Shown here in pieces: positions 8,465-18,001 of a stretch of 64,000 nucleotides of DNA. The stretch spans positions 186,001 through 250,000 of the forward strand of contig NZ_LWTX01000001.1 in the NCBI RefSeq assembly GCF_002094305.1, written 5' to 3'. The translations under genes were made by a program, and so were the position numbers. The first letter of the stretch is position 1. Each line of letters starts with the position of its first letter. The stretch comes from Prescottella equi (lineage in GTDB: Bacteria; Actinomycetota; Actinomycetes; Mycobacteriales; Mycobacteriaceae). Under the pieces are notes generated by a model. The model was not told where the DNA came from. It made no database searches and saw only the letters and a program-made list of their open reading frames with translations.

Positions 8465-9892
8465 CTACTGATCAGTAGTGGCACCTGTGCTCGCGACGGC
8501 GGTCGGCATGTTCGCCCGGACGGGCTCGGAGGCCGCGACGACGTCGAGCATGGCGCGACGCGCGCGGTGCAGGAACAACATCACGCTCTCGGTGGCGGTG
8601 TCGGTTCCCGGGAATCGCGCGGAGATGTTGAGGCCGTGCGGGGTTCGATTCACCCAGACGTAGACGTCGTGGGTGTAGTGACGGCTGCGCAGCGCCCGCG
8701 CGTGGATCTCCGGCCACTGCTGGGCCATCGGAACGAACCGGACGTCCATGAAGGAGACGACGAAACGCGGCCGGATGGGGGTCCCCAGGATCTCCTCGAC
8801 CCGCGCGAACGGCACCTTCGCCGCCGGCTTGGTGAGGGAGATCGCAGCCGACGCCCGCGCGGCGGCCTCCGCGAAGTCCGCCGCGCCGGCGATGTCGAAC
8901 TCGATGGGGGCGAGGCCGACGAACCAGCCCAGCGACGTGGCCCAGTGCGGATCGTTCCGCGTGTGCACGGGCGTGACGGTCCGGAACACCGTGTCGCCGC
9001 TCAGTTCGGCGGCCGACTGCGCCAGGCACGCCAGGACGCCCGCGAAGAAGTTCTGCCCCGCGCGGTGGCATGCCGTGTTGAAGGCGGCGGCCTGGCCGGC
9101 GTCGAACACCCACTCCGACACTGCCCGCTGCGCGATCCGTTCCGCCGGACGCGGCCCCAGATCGAGCGGGAAGTCCGACAGGCGCCCCTTGCTGCGCTCG
9201 AAAGCCGCCCGCCAGCACTCGACGGCCGGGTGGGTGCGATCGATCGCCGAGGCGGCCGCTCGTTCCTCGGTGCCGAAGTCGATGTAACTGCCGGCCGGGA
9301 CCAGCAGCGACGGCCTCCCCGTCAGCGCCTCCGTGTAGAGGCTGGTGATCTCGTGCGCCACCAATACCATCGAGAGCCCGTCGATGATCGAATGGTCGGC
9401 AGCGAAGAACACCGTGCATTCGGGTGTTGGATCGGAATGCTCGAGCGTGACGAACAGATACGCGGGCCAGCGGTGCGGCGAGGTCAGCTCGTCGAACAGG
9501 TCGTGGACCCGCTCGTACACGGTGTCCGCGTCGAACTCGAACTCGTGCCGGACCTCGTTGAGTTCGATGCCGGCGGGGTCGATGGTGCGGCGTGTGATGC
9601 GCCCGTCGTGGCCCAGCGCGGCATGCGTGCGCAGCGGCTCGTGGCGTTCGATCCACATCCCCACCGCCGTACGGAAGGCGTCGTGGTCCAACTCGCCCGG
9701 AATGCGGAACGCGGCCCCGAGCCAGGACTCCCGGCCGTCGTCGTGGGTGCCGTCGGCGGTGCGGCGCAGGTGTGCCTCGTGGATGTACGACGCCGGACGG
9801 CCGTCGTCCACCCACCCGGTGGTGGCTTCGGGTAACCACTCGGTGAGCATGCCCGGGGAGATCGCGTAGTCCGCGAGCTCGGTGAATTCCAT
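8465..9892 (-). CDS. PapA-like condensation-domain acyltransferase
   Basis: A 475-residue protein with the HxxxDG catalytic motif of condensation-fold acyltransferases (His167 to Asp171, in AADHSIIDGL). The N-terminus MEFTELADYAISPGMLTEWL matches the PapA1/PapA3 style of mycobacterial enzymes, which move acyl groups from polyketide or fatty thioesters onto trehalose or other alcohols. The start is uncertain: the ATG at 9892 fits the family, and a GTG at 9946 is in frame; neither has a clear ribosome site. No polyketide synthase, mmpL or trehalose gene is nearby, so donor and acceptor are unknown. It interrupts an otherwise conserved accA3-sufE-sseA order. Confidence 0.78.
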   Translation of the reverse strand: MEFTELADYAISPGMLTEWLPEATTGWVDDGRPASYIHEAHLRRTADGTHDDGRESWLGAAFRIPGELDHDAFRTAVGMWIERHEPLRTHAALGHDGRITRRTIDPAGIELNEVRHEFEFDADTVYERVHDLFDELTSPHRWPAYLFVTLEHSDPTPECTVFFAADHSIIDGLSMVLVAHEITSLYTEALTGRPSLLVPAGSYIDFGTEERAAASAIDRTHPAVECWRAAFERSKGRLSDFPLDLGPRPAERIAQRAVSEWVFDAGQAAAFNTACHRAGQNFFAGVLACLAQSAAELSGDTVFRTVTPVHTRNDPHWATSLGWFVGLAPIEFDIAGAADFAEAAARASAAISLTKPAAKVPFARVEEILGTPIRPRFVVSFMDVRFVPMAQQWPEIHARALRSRHYTHDVYVWVNRTPHGLNISARFPGTDTATESVMLFLHRARRAMLDVVAASEPVRANMPTAVASTGATTDQ

Positions 9893-10003
9893 CGTGGAGA
9901 ATCCAGTCTCTTGTCCCGTCGCGGTGGCGGCGGTGAAGATCGTCACAGTGAAGTTGTCGGGAAGGGTCGCTCCCCGGTGGGTGGTGCAGCGGAAAGGTAC
10001 CGC

Positions 10004-10417
10004 TCAGTTGCGCAGGTGGCGCTTGATGCGGGCGAGCATCGCGCTCATGCCCCGCAGCCGGAGGGGGCTGACCGCGTCGGCCAACCCGAGATCCGAGTAG
10101 AAGTCGTCCGGAACCGCGAGAATGGTTGCGGCGCTGTGCCCGTCGAGTCCCTGATGCAGGATCGACGCGAAGCCGCGGGTGGTCGGGGCCTCCGCCGGCG
10201 CGCTGAAGTGCAGACGCACCCTCTCCGGATCCGAACTGTCGACGAACAGGAACAGCGGCGACTGGCACTCGGGCACCGGCTCCATCGCGTCCTGCTCGAG
10301 CTCGGCCGGCAACGGCGCGAGCTCGCGGCTGAACTCGAGCAGCAACTGCAGCTTGTCCTGCGCGTCGACGGCGGCGAAGTCGTCGACGATCTCGGCCAGG
10401 GAGGCGGGCAGGCTCAC
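10004..10417 (-). CDS. SufE-family sulfur acceptor
   Basis: A 137-residue protein with the sulfur-accepting cysteine at Cys51 in [10 protein letters not shown]. SufE proteins take persulfide sulfur from a cysteine desulfurase and pass it to Fe-S scaffold proteins. The GTG start overlaps the sseA stop in a GTGA, so it is coupled to a rhodanese, which suggests a sulfur relay between the two products. The same pair is adjacent in mycobacteria. Confidence 0.88.
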   Translation of the reverse strand: MSLPASLAEIVDDFAAVDAQDKLQLLLEFSRELAPLPAELEQDAMEPVPECQSPLFLFVDSSDPERVRLHFSAPAEAPTTRGFASILHQGLDGHSAATILAVPDDFYSDLGLADAVSPLRLRGMSAMLARIKRHLRN

Positions 10418-11325
10418 GATGCTGCTTCCACGGCAGCGCCCGGCACGGTGCCCGGCTCGTCACCCCTGACGATCGGGACCCGCACGACGTTGCCCCACTC
10501 GGTCCACGAACCGTCGTAGTTCCGTACGTTCGGGTACCCGAGCAGGTGCGTCAGGACGAACCACGTGTGGCTCGAGCGCTCGCCGATGCGGCAGTACGCG
10601 ACCACGTCGTCGTCGCGTGAGAAGTCGCCGTAGATCTCCTCGAGCTCCGGGCGGCTGCGGAAACGCCCGTCGGGCGCCGCGGCCCGGGCCCACGGGATCG
10701 ACACCGCGGTCGGGATGTGGCCGCCCCGCAGCGCGCCCTCCTCGGGGTAGTCGGGCATGTGCGTGCGCTCGCCCGTGTACTCCTGCGGCGACCGGACGTC
10801 GACCAGCGGGCCGTGGCCCAGGTGTGCCAGGACGTCGTCCTTGAACGCCCGGATCGAACTGTCGTCGCGTTCGACGACCGGGTACTCGGTGGGGGCGGGT
10901 GTCGGGACGTCGAACGTGGTGTCGCGATTCTCCGACATCCACGCGTCCCGTCCACCGTCGAGCAGACGCACGTCCTCGTGGCCGAACAGCGTGAACACCC
11001 ACAGCGCGTACGCCGCCCACCAGTTGCTCTTGTCGCCGTAGATGACGACCGTGTCGTCTCGGGAGATGCCCTTACGGCTCATCAGGTCGGCGAACGCCGC
11101 GCCGTCGATGTAATCGCGTGTGACCGGATCGTTGAGGTCCAGGTGCCAGTCGATCTTCACCGCGCCGGGGATGTGGCCGATGTCGTAGAGCAGGACGTCC
11201 TCGTCGGACTCGACGACCTTCACGCCGGGAGCACCCAGATTGATCGACAGCCACTCGGTCGACACGAGTCGCTCCGGGTGGGCGTACGCAGCGAATGCGG
11301 GGTTGGGGTCTGGCGCGACGGGCAC
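10414..11325 (-). CDS. sseA: thiosulfate sulfurtransferase (two-domain rhodanese)
   Basis: A 303-residue protein with two rhodanese domains. The active cysteine is Cys245 in [10 protein letters not shown] of the second domain. [20 protein letters not shown] in the first domain and [10 protein letters not shown] near the end are conserved in mycobacterial SseA. It transfers sulfane sulfur from thiosulfate to thiophilic acceptors. The GTG at 11325 follows CAGGAG; the open frame further upstream lacks conservation. It is coupled to the sufE-like gene downstream and divergent from a globin gene. Confidence 0.9.
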   Translation of the reverse strand: MPVAPDPNPAFAAYAHPERLVSTEWLSINLGAPGVKVVESDEDVLLYDIGHIPGAVKIDWHLDLNDPVTRDYIDGAAFADLMSRKGISRDDTVVIYGDKSNWWAAYALWVFTLFGHEDVRLLDGGRDAWMSENRDTTFDVPTPAPTEYPVVERDDSSIRAFKDDVLAHLGHGPLVDVRSPQEYTGERTHMPDYPEEGALRGGHIPTAVSIPWARAAAPDGRFRSRPELEEIYGDFSRDDDVVAYCRIGERSSHTWFVLTHLLGYPNVRNYDGSWTEWGNVVRVPIVRGDEPGTVPGAAVEAAS

Positions 11326-11428
11326 GGGTGGGCTCCTGAGGCATGCGTGGGTGGAGGGTTGTCCACCCACGAGTCTAAGTGGTCACCCGTTCGGCAGCGT
11401 GACCGATATCGCGTCGGCTACCGGCGGG

Positions 11429-11434
11429 TACTGT
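11429..11434 (+). promoter_or_regulatory. -10 element for the globin gene
   Basis: TACTGT lies eight bases before the GTG at 11443. No ribosome site is present, so the transcript is probably leaderless. Confidence 0.4.
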
Positions 11435-11442
11435 CGGCCACC

Positions 11443-11829
11443 GTGACGACCCCCGACGGCCCCCGTGAGGAACTGGCCACCCGCGCCGACGTCGATCGTC
11501 TCCTGCGCACCTTCTACGAACGAGCCCTGGTCGACCCGCTGCTCGCCCCGGTCTTCGAGACCCTCGCCGTCGTGGGACTCGACGAGCACCTACCCGTCGT
11601 CGGTGACTTCTGGGAGCAGATCCTGTTCCGCACGGTCAGATATCAGGGGCACTTCGGGCCGGTGCACGAGGCGCTGCACCGGCAGCACGATCTCACCGAT
11701 GATCGGTTCGAGCGGTGGTTGGCGTTGTGGTGCGACACCGTGGATGCGTCGTTTGTCGGCGTCGACGCGGAACGAGCCAAGTCGAAGGCCCGCGCCATGG
11801 CGGCGGCGCTGCAGCGCGCCCGGAACTAG
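11443..11829 (+). CDS. truncated haemoglobin, group III-like
   Basis: A 128-residue protein. The helix pattern LLRTFYERALVDPLLAPVFE, then FWEQILF and a haem-pocket region HFGPVHEALHRQHDLTDDRF, is that of group III truncated globins (as in Campylobacter Ctb). Such proteins bind oxygen, nitric oxide or peroxide at haem. A proximal histidine candidate is in VHEALHRQH. It is a lone plus-strand gene between sseA and maf and converges on maf with a 10-base gap. The physiological ligand is unknown. Confidence 0.8.
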   Translation: MTTPDGPREELATRADVDRLLRTFYERALVDPLLAPVFETLAVVGLDEHLPVVGDFWEQILFRTVRYQGHFGPVHEALHRQHDLTDDRFERWLALWCDTVDASFVGVDAERAKSKARAMAAALQRARN

Positions 11830-11839
11830 CGGAGCGGGG

Positions 11840-12484
11840 TCAGCGCACCAGGGAGTTGGCGGCCCACAATTCGGCGATCGAGACACCGACGGCCGAGAGC
11901 AGGCGCCGTACCAGCGGCAGGCCGATTCCGATCACGCTCGACGGATCGCCCTCCAGTCGCTCCACGAACCAGCCACCGAGGCTGTCGAGGGTGAACGCGC
12001 CGGCGACCTTCAACGGCTCACCCGACGCGAGGTAGGCCTCGAGATCCTCGGTGGACGGCGAGGCGAAGTGCACGACGGTGCCGCTGTGATCCGAGGCATC
12101 GGCGACGACCACGCCGTCCGACAGTCGCAGGACGCTGTGCCCTGTCAGGAGTGTCGCGCTGCGGCCGGCCATCGAACGCCAGCGTTCCCGGGCGACGTCG
12201 ACGGTGTGCGGTTTGCCCTGCAGTTCGCCGTCGATGAGCAGCATCGAATCGCAGCCGATGACGACGGCATCGGTGATGCCCTCGGCATTCAGGGCGGGAA
12301 TCACGTCGCGGGCCTTGGCCTCGGCGAGCGTGGTGACGACGGCTTCCGGGGCGGCAGAAGGCCCCAGGCGGTCGATGATCGCATCCTCGTCCACGCCGGA
12401 GACGCGGACGGTGGGCTCGACCCCGGCGCCCCGCAGCACGGACAGCCGTGCCGGGGACGCCGAGGCGAGAACCAGGTGTGTCAC
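11840..12484 (-). CDS. Maf-family nucleoside triphosphate pyrophosphatase
   Basis: A 214-residue protein of normal length. The N-terminal LVLASASPARLSVLRGAG is the Maf nucleotide-binding signature (usually S-x-S-P-x-R), and GCDSMLLIDG contains the catalytic aspartate. Maf proteins hydrolyse non-canonical nucleotides such as modified dTTP or UTP and act in house-cleaning or septation control. It starts with GTG at 12484, 17 bases after accE5, and is the last gene of the accD5-accE5-maf unit, as in mycobacteria. Confidence 0.9.
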   Translation of the reverse strand: MTHLVLASASPARLSVLRGAGVEPTVRVSGVDEDAIIDRLGPSAAPEAVVTTLAEAKARDVIPALNAEGITDAVVIGCDSMLLIDGELQGKPHTVDVARERWRSMAGRSATLLTGHSVLRLSDGVVVADASDHSGTVVHFASPSTEDLEAYLASGEPLKVAGAFTLDSLGGWFVERLEGDPSSVIGIGLPLVRRLLSAVGVSIAELWAANSLVR

Positions 12485-12501
12485 TCGTGCGGACCGTTCG
12501 A

Positions 12502-12840
12502 TCAGAACGGGCGCGCGGCGACCGGGGTGCCGAACGAGTACGGCGAGAACGGCGCGTGCCCGCGATGCATGCGGGTCGGTGCGCCCCAGGTCTCGGGCGG
12601 CAGGCCGTCGCCGGCCGGCTCTCCCGAGGCCGCCGCCGCCGCGGACAGCACCGCGACGAGCACAGCCACGTCCTCGTCGGTGGGGTTGCCCTTGACGATC
12701 TTGATCAGCGGGGACTGCGAATCGGCCGCGACATCGGGCTCGAGTCCTGCGACAGCTTCGGCCAACGCGGCTCCTTCGAGCGAGGACGCATCAAGCAGCT
12801 CGGCGTCGGTGAGCACTTCTTCCCGGGTGGTCGCTGTCAT
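12502..12840 (-). CDS. accE5: acyl-CoA carboxylase epsilon subunit
   Basis: A 112-residue protein. The conserved core is [20 protein letters not shown] (residues 65-84), preceded by an acidic, alanine-rich N-terminal tail and followed by the WGAPTRMHR motif. Epsilon subunits bridge AccA3 and AccD5 and are specific to actinobacterial acyl-CoA carboxylases. The ATG overlaps the accD5 stop (ATGA), so the stoichiometry of the complex is coupled at translation. Confidence 0.93.
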   Translation of the reverse strand: MTATTREEVLTDAELLDASSLEGAALAEAVAGLEPDVAADSQSPLIKIVKGNPTDEDVAVLVAVLSAAAAASGEPAGDGLPPETWGAPTRMHRGHAPFSPYSFGTPVAARPF

Positions 12841-14477
12841 AGGGGGATGTTCCCATGCTTCTTGGGCGGAAGGGAAACCATCTTGCGCTCGAGCAGACGC
12901 AGCGCGGAGACGATCTGTCCGCGGGTGTGCGACGGCGGGATCACCGCGTCGATGTAGCCGCGCTCGGCCGCCACGTACGGGTTCACCAGGGTGTCCTCGT
13001 ACTCCTGCTGCAGCTTCAGGCGCAGCGCGTCGACGTCCTCACCGTTCTTGGCGGCTTCGAGGAGCTGCTTGCGGTAGACGAAGCCGACGGCGCCGGACGC
13101 GCCCATGACCGCGATCTGCGCGGTCGGCCATGCCAGGTTGACGTCGGCGCCCATGTGCTTGGAGCCCATGACGTCGTACGCTCCGCCGTACGCCTTGCGG
13201 GTGATGACGGTGATCTTGCCGACCGTGGCCTCGCCGTACGCGTACAGCAGCTTCGCGCCGCGGCGGATGATGCCGTTGTACTCCTGCTCGGTGCCGGGGA
13301 GGAAGCCCGGAACGTCGACCAGGGTGATGATCGGGACGTTGAACGCGTCGCAGGTGCGGACGAACCGCGCCGCCTTCTCGGAAGCGTCGATGTCCAGGCA
13401 GCCCGCGAACTGGGTGGGCTGGTTCGCCACGATGCCGACGCTGCGGCCGTCGACGCGACCGAAGCCGACGATGACGTTCATCGCGCGGCCGGCCTGCACC
13501 TCGAGGAACTCGTCGTCGTCGAGGATGCGGCGGATGACCTCGTGCATGTCGTACGGCTGGTTCGCCGAGTCCGGGATGAGCGTGTCTAGTTCGCGGTCCT
13601 CGTCGGTGAGCGAGTCCTCGATCGCACCGACGATCGGATCGGACGGGGCCAGGCGCGGGGCCGCGGCCTGGTTGTTGCTCGGCAGGTAGGACAGCAGGTC
13701 CTTGACGTAGTCGAGCGCGTCCTGCTCGCCGGAGGCGACGTAGTGCGCGACACCGGACTTCGCCATGTGGGTCCGGGCGCCGCCCAGATCCTCCATGGTG
13801 ACGTCCTCGCCCGTGACGGTCTTGATGACGTCGGGGCCGGTGACGAACATCTGGCTGGCCTCGTCGACCATCACCACGAAGTCGGTCAGCGCGGGGGAGT
13901 ACACGTGGCCGCCGGCGGCCGGGCCCATGATCAGGGAGATCTGCGGGATGACACCCGAGGCCTGGACGTTGCGGTGGAAGATCTCGCCGTACAGGCCGAG
14001 CGAGACGACGCCCTCCTGGATACGTGCGCCGGCACCCTCGTTGATGCCGATCAGCGGGCGACCGGTCTTGAGCGCCAGGTCCATGACCTTGACGATCTTC
14101 TCGCCGTAGATCTCGCCGAGCGAGCCACCGAAGACGGTGGCGTCCTGCGAGAAGACACAGACGTCGCGGCCGTCGATCGTGCCGTAGCCCGTGACGACGC
14201 CGTCGCCGACGGGACGGTTGTCGGCGAGGCCGAAGTTGGTGCTGCGGTGCCGGGCCAGGGCGTCGAGCTCGACGAACGAGCCCTCGTCGAGGAGCGCGTG
14301 GATGCGCTCGCGCGCAGTCAGCTTGCCCTTCGCGTGGACCTTCTCGATCGCGGCTTCGCCCATCGGCTGCATTGCCTGCGCCTGGCGGCTGCGCAGGTCA
14401 GCGAGCTTTCCCGCCGTCGTGTGGATATCCGGGGTGTTCGCCGCCTCCGCCGCGGCTGGCTCCTGCACACTGGTCAT
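12837..14477 (-). CDS. accD5: propionyl/acyl-CoA carboxylase beta subunit
   Basis: A 546-residue carboxyltransferase with the two crotonase-like halves: [14 protein letters not shown] and the [20 protein letters not shown] oxyanion region in the first, and [20 protein letters not shown] with [18 protein letters not shown] in the second. It transfers carboxyl from biotin to propionyl- or acetyl-CoA, giving methylmalonyl- or malonyl-CoA. No ribosome site precedes the ATG; a TAAGCT -10 element lies eight bases upstream, so it is probably leaderless. It is divergent from birA, whose product attaches the biotin that the complex needs. Confidence 0.95.
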   Translation of the reverse strand: MTSVQEPAAAEAANTPDIHTTAGKLADLRSRQAQAMQPMGEAAIEKVHAKGKLTARERIHALLDEGSFVELDALARHRSTNFGLADNRPVGDGVVTGYGTIDGRDVCVFSQDATVFGGSLGEIYGEKIVKVMDLALKTGRPLIGINEGAGARIQEGVVSLGLYGEIFHRNVQASGVIPQISLIMGPAAGGHVYSPALTDFVVMVDEASQMFVTGPDVIKTVTGEDVTMEDLGGARTHMAKSGVAHYVASGEQDALDYVKDLLSYLPSNNQAAAPRLAPSDPIVGAIEDSLTDEDRELDTLIPDSANQPYDMHEVIRRILDDDEFLEVQAGRAMNVIVGFGRVDGRSVGIVANQPTQFAGCLDIDASEKAARFVRTCDAFNVPIITLVDVPGFLPGTEQEYNGIIRRGAKLLYAYGEATVGKITVITRKAYGGAYDVMGSKHMGADVNLAWPTAQIAVMGASGAVGFVYRKQLLEAAKNGEDVDALRLKLQQEYEDTLVNPYVAAERGYIDAVIPPSHTRGQIVSALRLLERKMVSLPPKKHGNIPL

Positions 14478-14485
14478 GGGAAGTG

Positions 14486-14587
14486 AGCTTAACCAGGTCT
14501 GTGGGGCCCGCGTCGAGCGAGGTCAGGTTGCGTTGAATTATTGAACCTAAGCTACTGACGAGTCACATTCGAGCCGCATCCTAGGCT
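14486..14587. promoter_or_regulatory. divergent accD5/birA promoter region
   Basis: On the minus strand TAAGCT (14491 to 14486) lies eight bases before the accD5 ATG. On the plus strand TAGGCT (14582-14587) lies six bases before the birA ATG. Both transcripts appear leaderless. No clear shared operator is visible in the 95 bases between them. Confidence 0.5.
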
Positions 14588-14593
14588 GGACGG

Positions 14594-15427
14594 ATGTGGA
14601 CCGATCTGAACCGCCCCCCGCTCGATGCCGGTGTGCTCCGGCGCGCCCTCGTCCGTGATGCGGGCGGCGACCCGGACGCATTCTGGTCGCGCGTCGACGT
14701 CGTGACCGAGACCGGTTCCACCAACGCCGATCTCCTTGCGGCACCCCGTGATGCCGACTATCCGCGCAGTGTTCTGATCGCCGAGCACCAGACGGGCGGA
14801 CGCGGTCGGCACGCCCGCCCGTGGGTGAGCGCGCCGCGTGCCCTCGTCACGGTCTCGGCCGTCCTCGACATGCCCGGCATGGACCTGGCCGACATCGGGT
14901 GGCTGCCGCTGCTCGCGGGTGTCGCGGTGGTCGACGTCCTGCGCGGGACCGCGGGCGTGGACGCCGAACTCAAGTGGCCCAACGACGTGTTGATCGGCGG
15001 ACGCAAGGTGGTCGGGATCCTCGCGGAGGTGGCTGCGACGGCGCCGGTCCCGACGGTCGTCGTCGGGATCGGCCTGAACGTGAGCCTGACGGAGGACGAA
15101 CTGCCGGTACCGACCGCGACGTCGCTGCTCCTCGAGGACGCGGAGGTCACCGACCGCACGGTGTTGGTGCGGGCGATCCTGCGGGAACTGGCGCGGCGCC
15201 ACCGGGAGTGGGAGGCCGCGGGATGGAAGGTCGACGCGCTGGCCGCCGCATACAAGGAGAGGTGCGGAACGCTCGGCCGCCGAGTGCGGGCCGAGCTTCC
15301 GGGGGATCGGGAACTGATCGGGACGGCGATCGACGTCGACGTCGAGGGCCGGATCGTGATCGAGGCGGACGGGAAGTCGCCGGTCGCTGTGTCGGCCGGC
15401 GACATCACCCATCTACGAGCCGTGTGA
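14594..15427 (+). CDS. birA: biotin--[acetyl-CoA-carboxylase] ligase
   Basis: A 277-residue protein. TGGRGRHARPWVS (about 60-72) is the biotinoyl-AMP loop and KWPNDVLIGGRKVVGIL holds the catalytic lysine. It activates biotin with ATP and attaches it to the AccA3 carrier lysine. There is no N-terminal DNA-binding domain, so this is a group I ligase and not a repressor of biotin genes. Its position facing accD5 matches mycobacteria. Confidence 0.93.
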   Translation: MWTDLNRPPLDAGVLRRALVRDAGGDPDAFWSRVDVVTETGSTNADLLAAPRDADYPRSVLIAEHQTGGRGRHARPWVSAPRALVTVSAVLDMPGMDLADIGWLPLLAGVAVVDVLRGTAGVDAELKWPNDVLIGGRKVVGILAEVAATAPVPTVVVGIGLNVSLTEDELPVPTATSLLLEDAEVTDRTVLVRAILRELARRHREWEAAGWKVDALAAAYKERCGTLGRRVRAELPGDRELIGTAIDVDVEGRIVIEADGKSPVAVSAGDITHLRAV

Positions 15428-15430
15428 GGC

Positions 15431-15853
15431 TCAGACCCTGCTGGTGTCCCACGTGGAGACAGCCCAGATCACCACGACGCTGAGCGCGATGATGAGGATG
15501 GACCACAGGGGGTACCACGGAATCCACAGGAAGTTCGCGATGATGGCCAGCGCCGCTATGACGATCGCGCTCACCCGCGCCCATGTCGCGCCGGTCAGCA
15601 GGCCGATGCCGACGAGGACGACGACGATGCCGAGAACCAGGTGGATCCAGCCCCACGTCGTGAGGTCGAACTGGTAGACGTACTCGGGTCCGACGACGAA
15701 GAAGTTGTCGTCGGCGAGTGCCGAGATCGCCTGGAAGATCTCCAGGACCCCGACGGTCATCAGGACGATCGCGGCGGCGATCGACGTGCCCGCCGCGAAC
15801 CCTTGCTTGGCTCCGCCGCCCGAACTGTGGGTCGTCGGTGTGCGATCGCTCAT
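15431..15853 (-). CDS. DUF7144-type small membrane protein
   Basis: A 140-residue protein. A soluble, glycine/serine-rich N-terminus is followed by four membrane segments (about 22-46, 68-86, 92-110 and 116-132). The pattern of LEIFQAISALADD and TTWGWIHLVLGIVVVLVGI is widespread in actinobacteria as an uncharacterised family. It converges with birA three bases away and has its own 213-base upstream region. No function can be assigned. Confidence 0.75.
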   Translation of the reverse strand: MSDRTPTTHSSGGGAKQGFAAGTSIAAAIVLMTVGVLEIFQAISALADDNFFVVGPEYVYQFDLTTWGWIHLVLGIVVVLVGIGLLTGATWARVSAIVIAALAIIANFLWIPWYPLWSILIIALSVVVIWAVSTWDTSRV

Positions 15854-16066
15854 CGCAGTTCCCCTTTCGATCGATCGAGCAACTTCGCTGGAGAGTCCAC
15901 TGCCCTCAGCAGGATTGTGTCGCCGATCGCTCGGGCGCTCCTCACCCCCGAAGGGTGAATCCGCGTCGGGTCCGCCGATCGCGTGCGCAGTACGGTCCGC
16001 CGCCGCAGGTATTGCTGCTACCTTGACGCTGATCCACGAATTCTCGTGAGGCGGAGGGGAACAGCC

Positions 16067-16642
16067 ATGAGCGCACCGAACGACATCTGGGTGGCGGGCG
16101 ATACCGGGCAACTGGAGACCGCGCGCCGATTCCTGACCGGGCTGACCGCGGTGTTCGGTCTGCTCACCCTCGGCCTCGGTATCGCAATCCTGGTGTGGCC
16201 GGACGCAACTCTGGTGGTGGTGGCCGTCCTGATCGCGATCCAGGTGTTCGCCTTCGGGATCATCCAGATCGTCCGCTCCTTCGCGGAGGTCGACGCGCCC
16301 ACCGCCGCGCGCACGCTCACCGGCCTGTCCGGAGCGCTCGCGGTCCTCCTGGGATTCCTCGTCCTGCGCAGCCCGCTGCAGACACTCGTCGTGATCGCGC
16401 TCGTCATCGGCGCGTGGTGGGTGTTCCGCGGGGTGCTCGACATCGTCGCGGGTGCCTCCGAAGTGCCCGGGAACCGGGCCGTGGGCATCGTGCTCGGCCT
16501 CATCAGCGTCGTCGCCGGCGCGATCGTGCTGCTGCAGCCCGAACTGTCCCTCGGTGTCTTCGTGATCGTCGTCGGTGTGTGGATGATCCTGTACGGCATC
16601 ATCGTGCTGGCCGCCGCGTTCCTCGGCCGTCGCGTGCGCTGA
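16067..16642 (+). CDS. HdeD/DUF308-family membrane protein
   Basis: A 191-residue protein with six hydrophobic helices in three similar pairs, the layout of HdeD (DUF308) proteins. In enteric bacteria HdeD is linked to acid resistance at high cell density; in actinobacteria the role is not known. The ATG at 16067 follows GCGGAGGGGA. It lies 42 bases before the PH-domain gene on the same strand. Confidence 0.8.
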   Translation: MSAPNDIWVAGDTGQLETARRFLTGLTAVFGLLTLGLGIAILVWPDATLVVVAVLIAIQVFAFGIIQIVRSFAEVDAPTAARTLTGLSGALAVLLGFLVLRSPLQTLVVIALVIGAWWVFRGVLDIVAGASEVPGNRAVGIVLGLISVVAGAIVLLQPELSLGVFVIVVGVWMILYGIIVLAAAFLGRRVR

Positions 16643-16684
16643 TCCCGCAGGCCCGGGCGGACCTGTACCTGTCAGACTCGTCGC

Positions 16685-17269
16685 ATGGGATACCCGGAAG
16701 ACGCACTGGCGGCGGACGAGGAGTTGGTGCTGCATCGGCACCCGCACTGGAAGATGCTCGTCGTCCCGGTCACGATCTTCGTGTTGTCCGCCGCGATCGG
16801 CGGCTACCTGCTGGGCCTCGCGCAACGCCGGCTGAGTGACGGCGCGAGCCTCGTCGCCTCCGCCGTGATCGTCGTCGCGTGGCTCGCACTGGTGGTGTGG
16901 AAGACCCTCGTCCCGGTATTGCGGTGGCGGTCCACGCATTTCATCGTCACCGACCGGCGGGTGATGATCCGGCACGGAATCATGACGCACACGGGAATCG
17001 ACATCCCGATGAACCGGATCAGCAACGTCCAGTTCCGGCACGGACTCGTGGACCGGATGCTGCGGACCGGCACGTTGATGATCGTCGCATCGTCCGACGA
17101 CCCACTGGAATTCGACGACATCCCCGAGGTGCAGAAGGTGCACTCGCTGCTCTACCGGCAGGTGTTCGACGCCACGAACGATCCGCACTCCGGCGGCTAC
17201 CCGAACACCGGACACGACGGACGCGGCGCTGCTCCCGACGATCACCGCGATTTCCGGAATGGATGGTAA
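16685..17269 (+). CDS. PH-domain (bPH2) membrane protein, Rv3278c-like
   Basis: A 194-residue protein. Two membrane helices (about 26-45 and 53-75) are followed by a bacterial PH domain: STHFIVTDRRVMIRHGIMTH and the IPMNRISNVQFRHGLVDRML region are typical of the YdbS-like family. The role of the family is unknown, though it is conserved next to birA in mycobacteria. The final 25 residues are polar and probably unstructured. Confidence 0.82.
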   Translation: MGYPEDALAADEELVLHRHPHWKMLVVPVTIFVLSAAIGGYLLGLAQRRLSDGASLVASAVIVVAWLALVVWKTLVPVLRWRSTHFIVTDRRVMIRHGIMTHTGIDIPMNRISNVQFRHGLVDRMLRTGTLMIVASSDDPLEFDDIPEVQKVHSLLYRQVFDATNDPHSGGYPNTGHDGRGAAPDDHRDFRNGW

Positions 17270-17308
17270 TTGGGACCGCGCCGACGAAACCGACCGTAGG
17301 CTGTCGTC

Positions 17309-17989
17309 GTGACCGCCGTACTGCTTGCCGAAGATGACGAGGCCATCGCTGCGCCGCTCTCGCGTGCACTCGGCCGAGAGGGCTACACCGTCACGATCGA
17401 ACAGACCGGGCCATCCGCGCTCGAGCGGGCGCTCACCGGCGAGTTCGAACTACTGATCCTCGATCTCGGCCTGCCCGGCATGGACGGACTCGAGGTCTGC
17501 CGGCAGCTCCGCGCGCACAGCCTCGACCTCGCCGTGCTGATGCTCACCGCACGCACCGACGAGGTGGACTTCGTCGTCGGCCTCGACGCGGGCGCCGACG
17601 ACTACGTCGGCAAGCCGTTCCGGCTCGCGGAATTGATGGCCCGGGTGCGGGCACTGTTGCGGCGCAGCGGCGGCGGCGAGGACGTCGTCGTGGAGGTGGC
17701 CGGCATCCGTCTCGAGCCGGCTGCGCGCCGCGTGCTCGTCAACGGCTCCGAGATCGCGTTGGCCAACAAGGAGTACGAGCTGCTGCGGGTGTTGCTCGAG
17801 CACGCCGGCCAGGTCGTCTCGCGCGACACGATTCTGCGCGAGGTGTGGGGCGACGTGGAACTACGCGGATCGAAGACACTCGACATGCACATGTCGTGGC
17901 TGCGCCGGAAGATCGGCGACGAGGGGGCGGGCGCCGACCGGAAGATCGCCACCGTCCGCGGGGTCGGCTTCCGGATCAACACCGACTAG
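17309..17989 (+). CDS. OmpR-family response regulator
   Basis: A 226-residue protein. The receiver domain carries the acidic pair (AEDDE), the phospho-acceptor Asp52 in LLILDLGLPG, and Lys in VGKPFRLAEL. The C-terminal winged helix contains NKEYELLRVLLEHAG and LDMHMSWLRRKIG. TAGGCT six bases before the GTG suggests a leaderless start. The histidine kinase gene follows after 12 bases. The stimulus and targets are unknown. Confidence 0.9.
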   Translation: MTAVLLAEDDEAIAAPLSRALGREGYTVTIEQTGPSALERALTGEFELLILDLGLPGMDGLEVCRQLRAHSLDLAVLMLTARTDEVDFVVGLDAGADDYVGKPFRLAELMARVRALLRRSGGGEDVVVEVAGIRLEPAARRVLVNGSEIALANKEYELLRVLLEHAGQVVSRDTILREVWGDVELRGSKTLDMHMSWLRRKIGDEGAGADRKIATVRGVGFRINTD

Positions 17990-18001
17990 GGTTCGCCCAC
18001 C

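Noticed and set aside
8567-9835. 422-codon plus-strand frame opposite the PapA-like gene
   Set aside because: No domain or motif; the opposite strand carries the HxxxDG acyltransferase.
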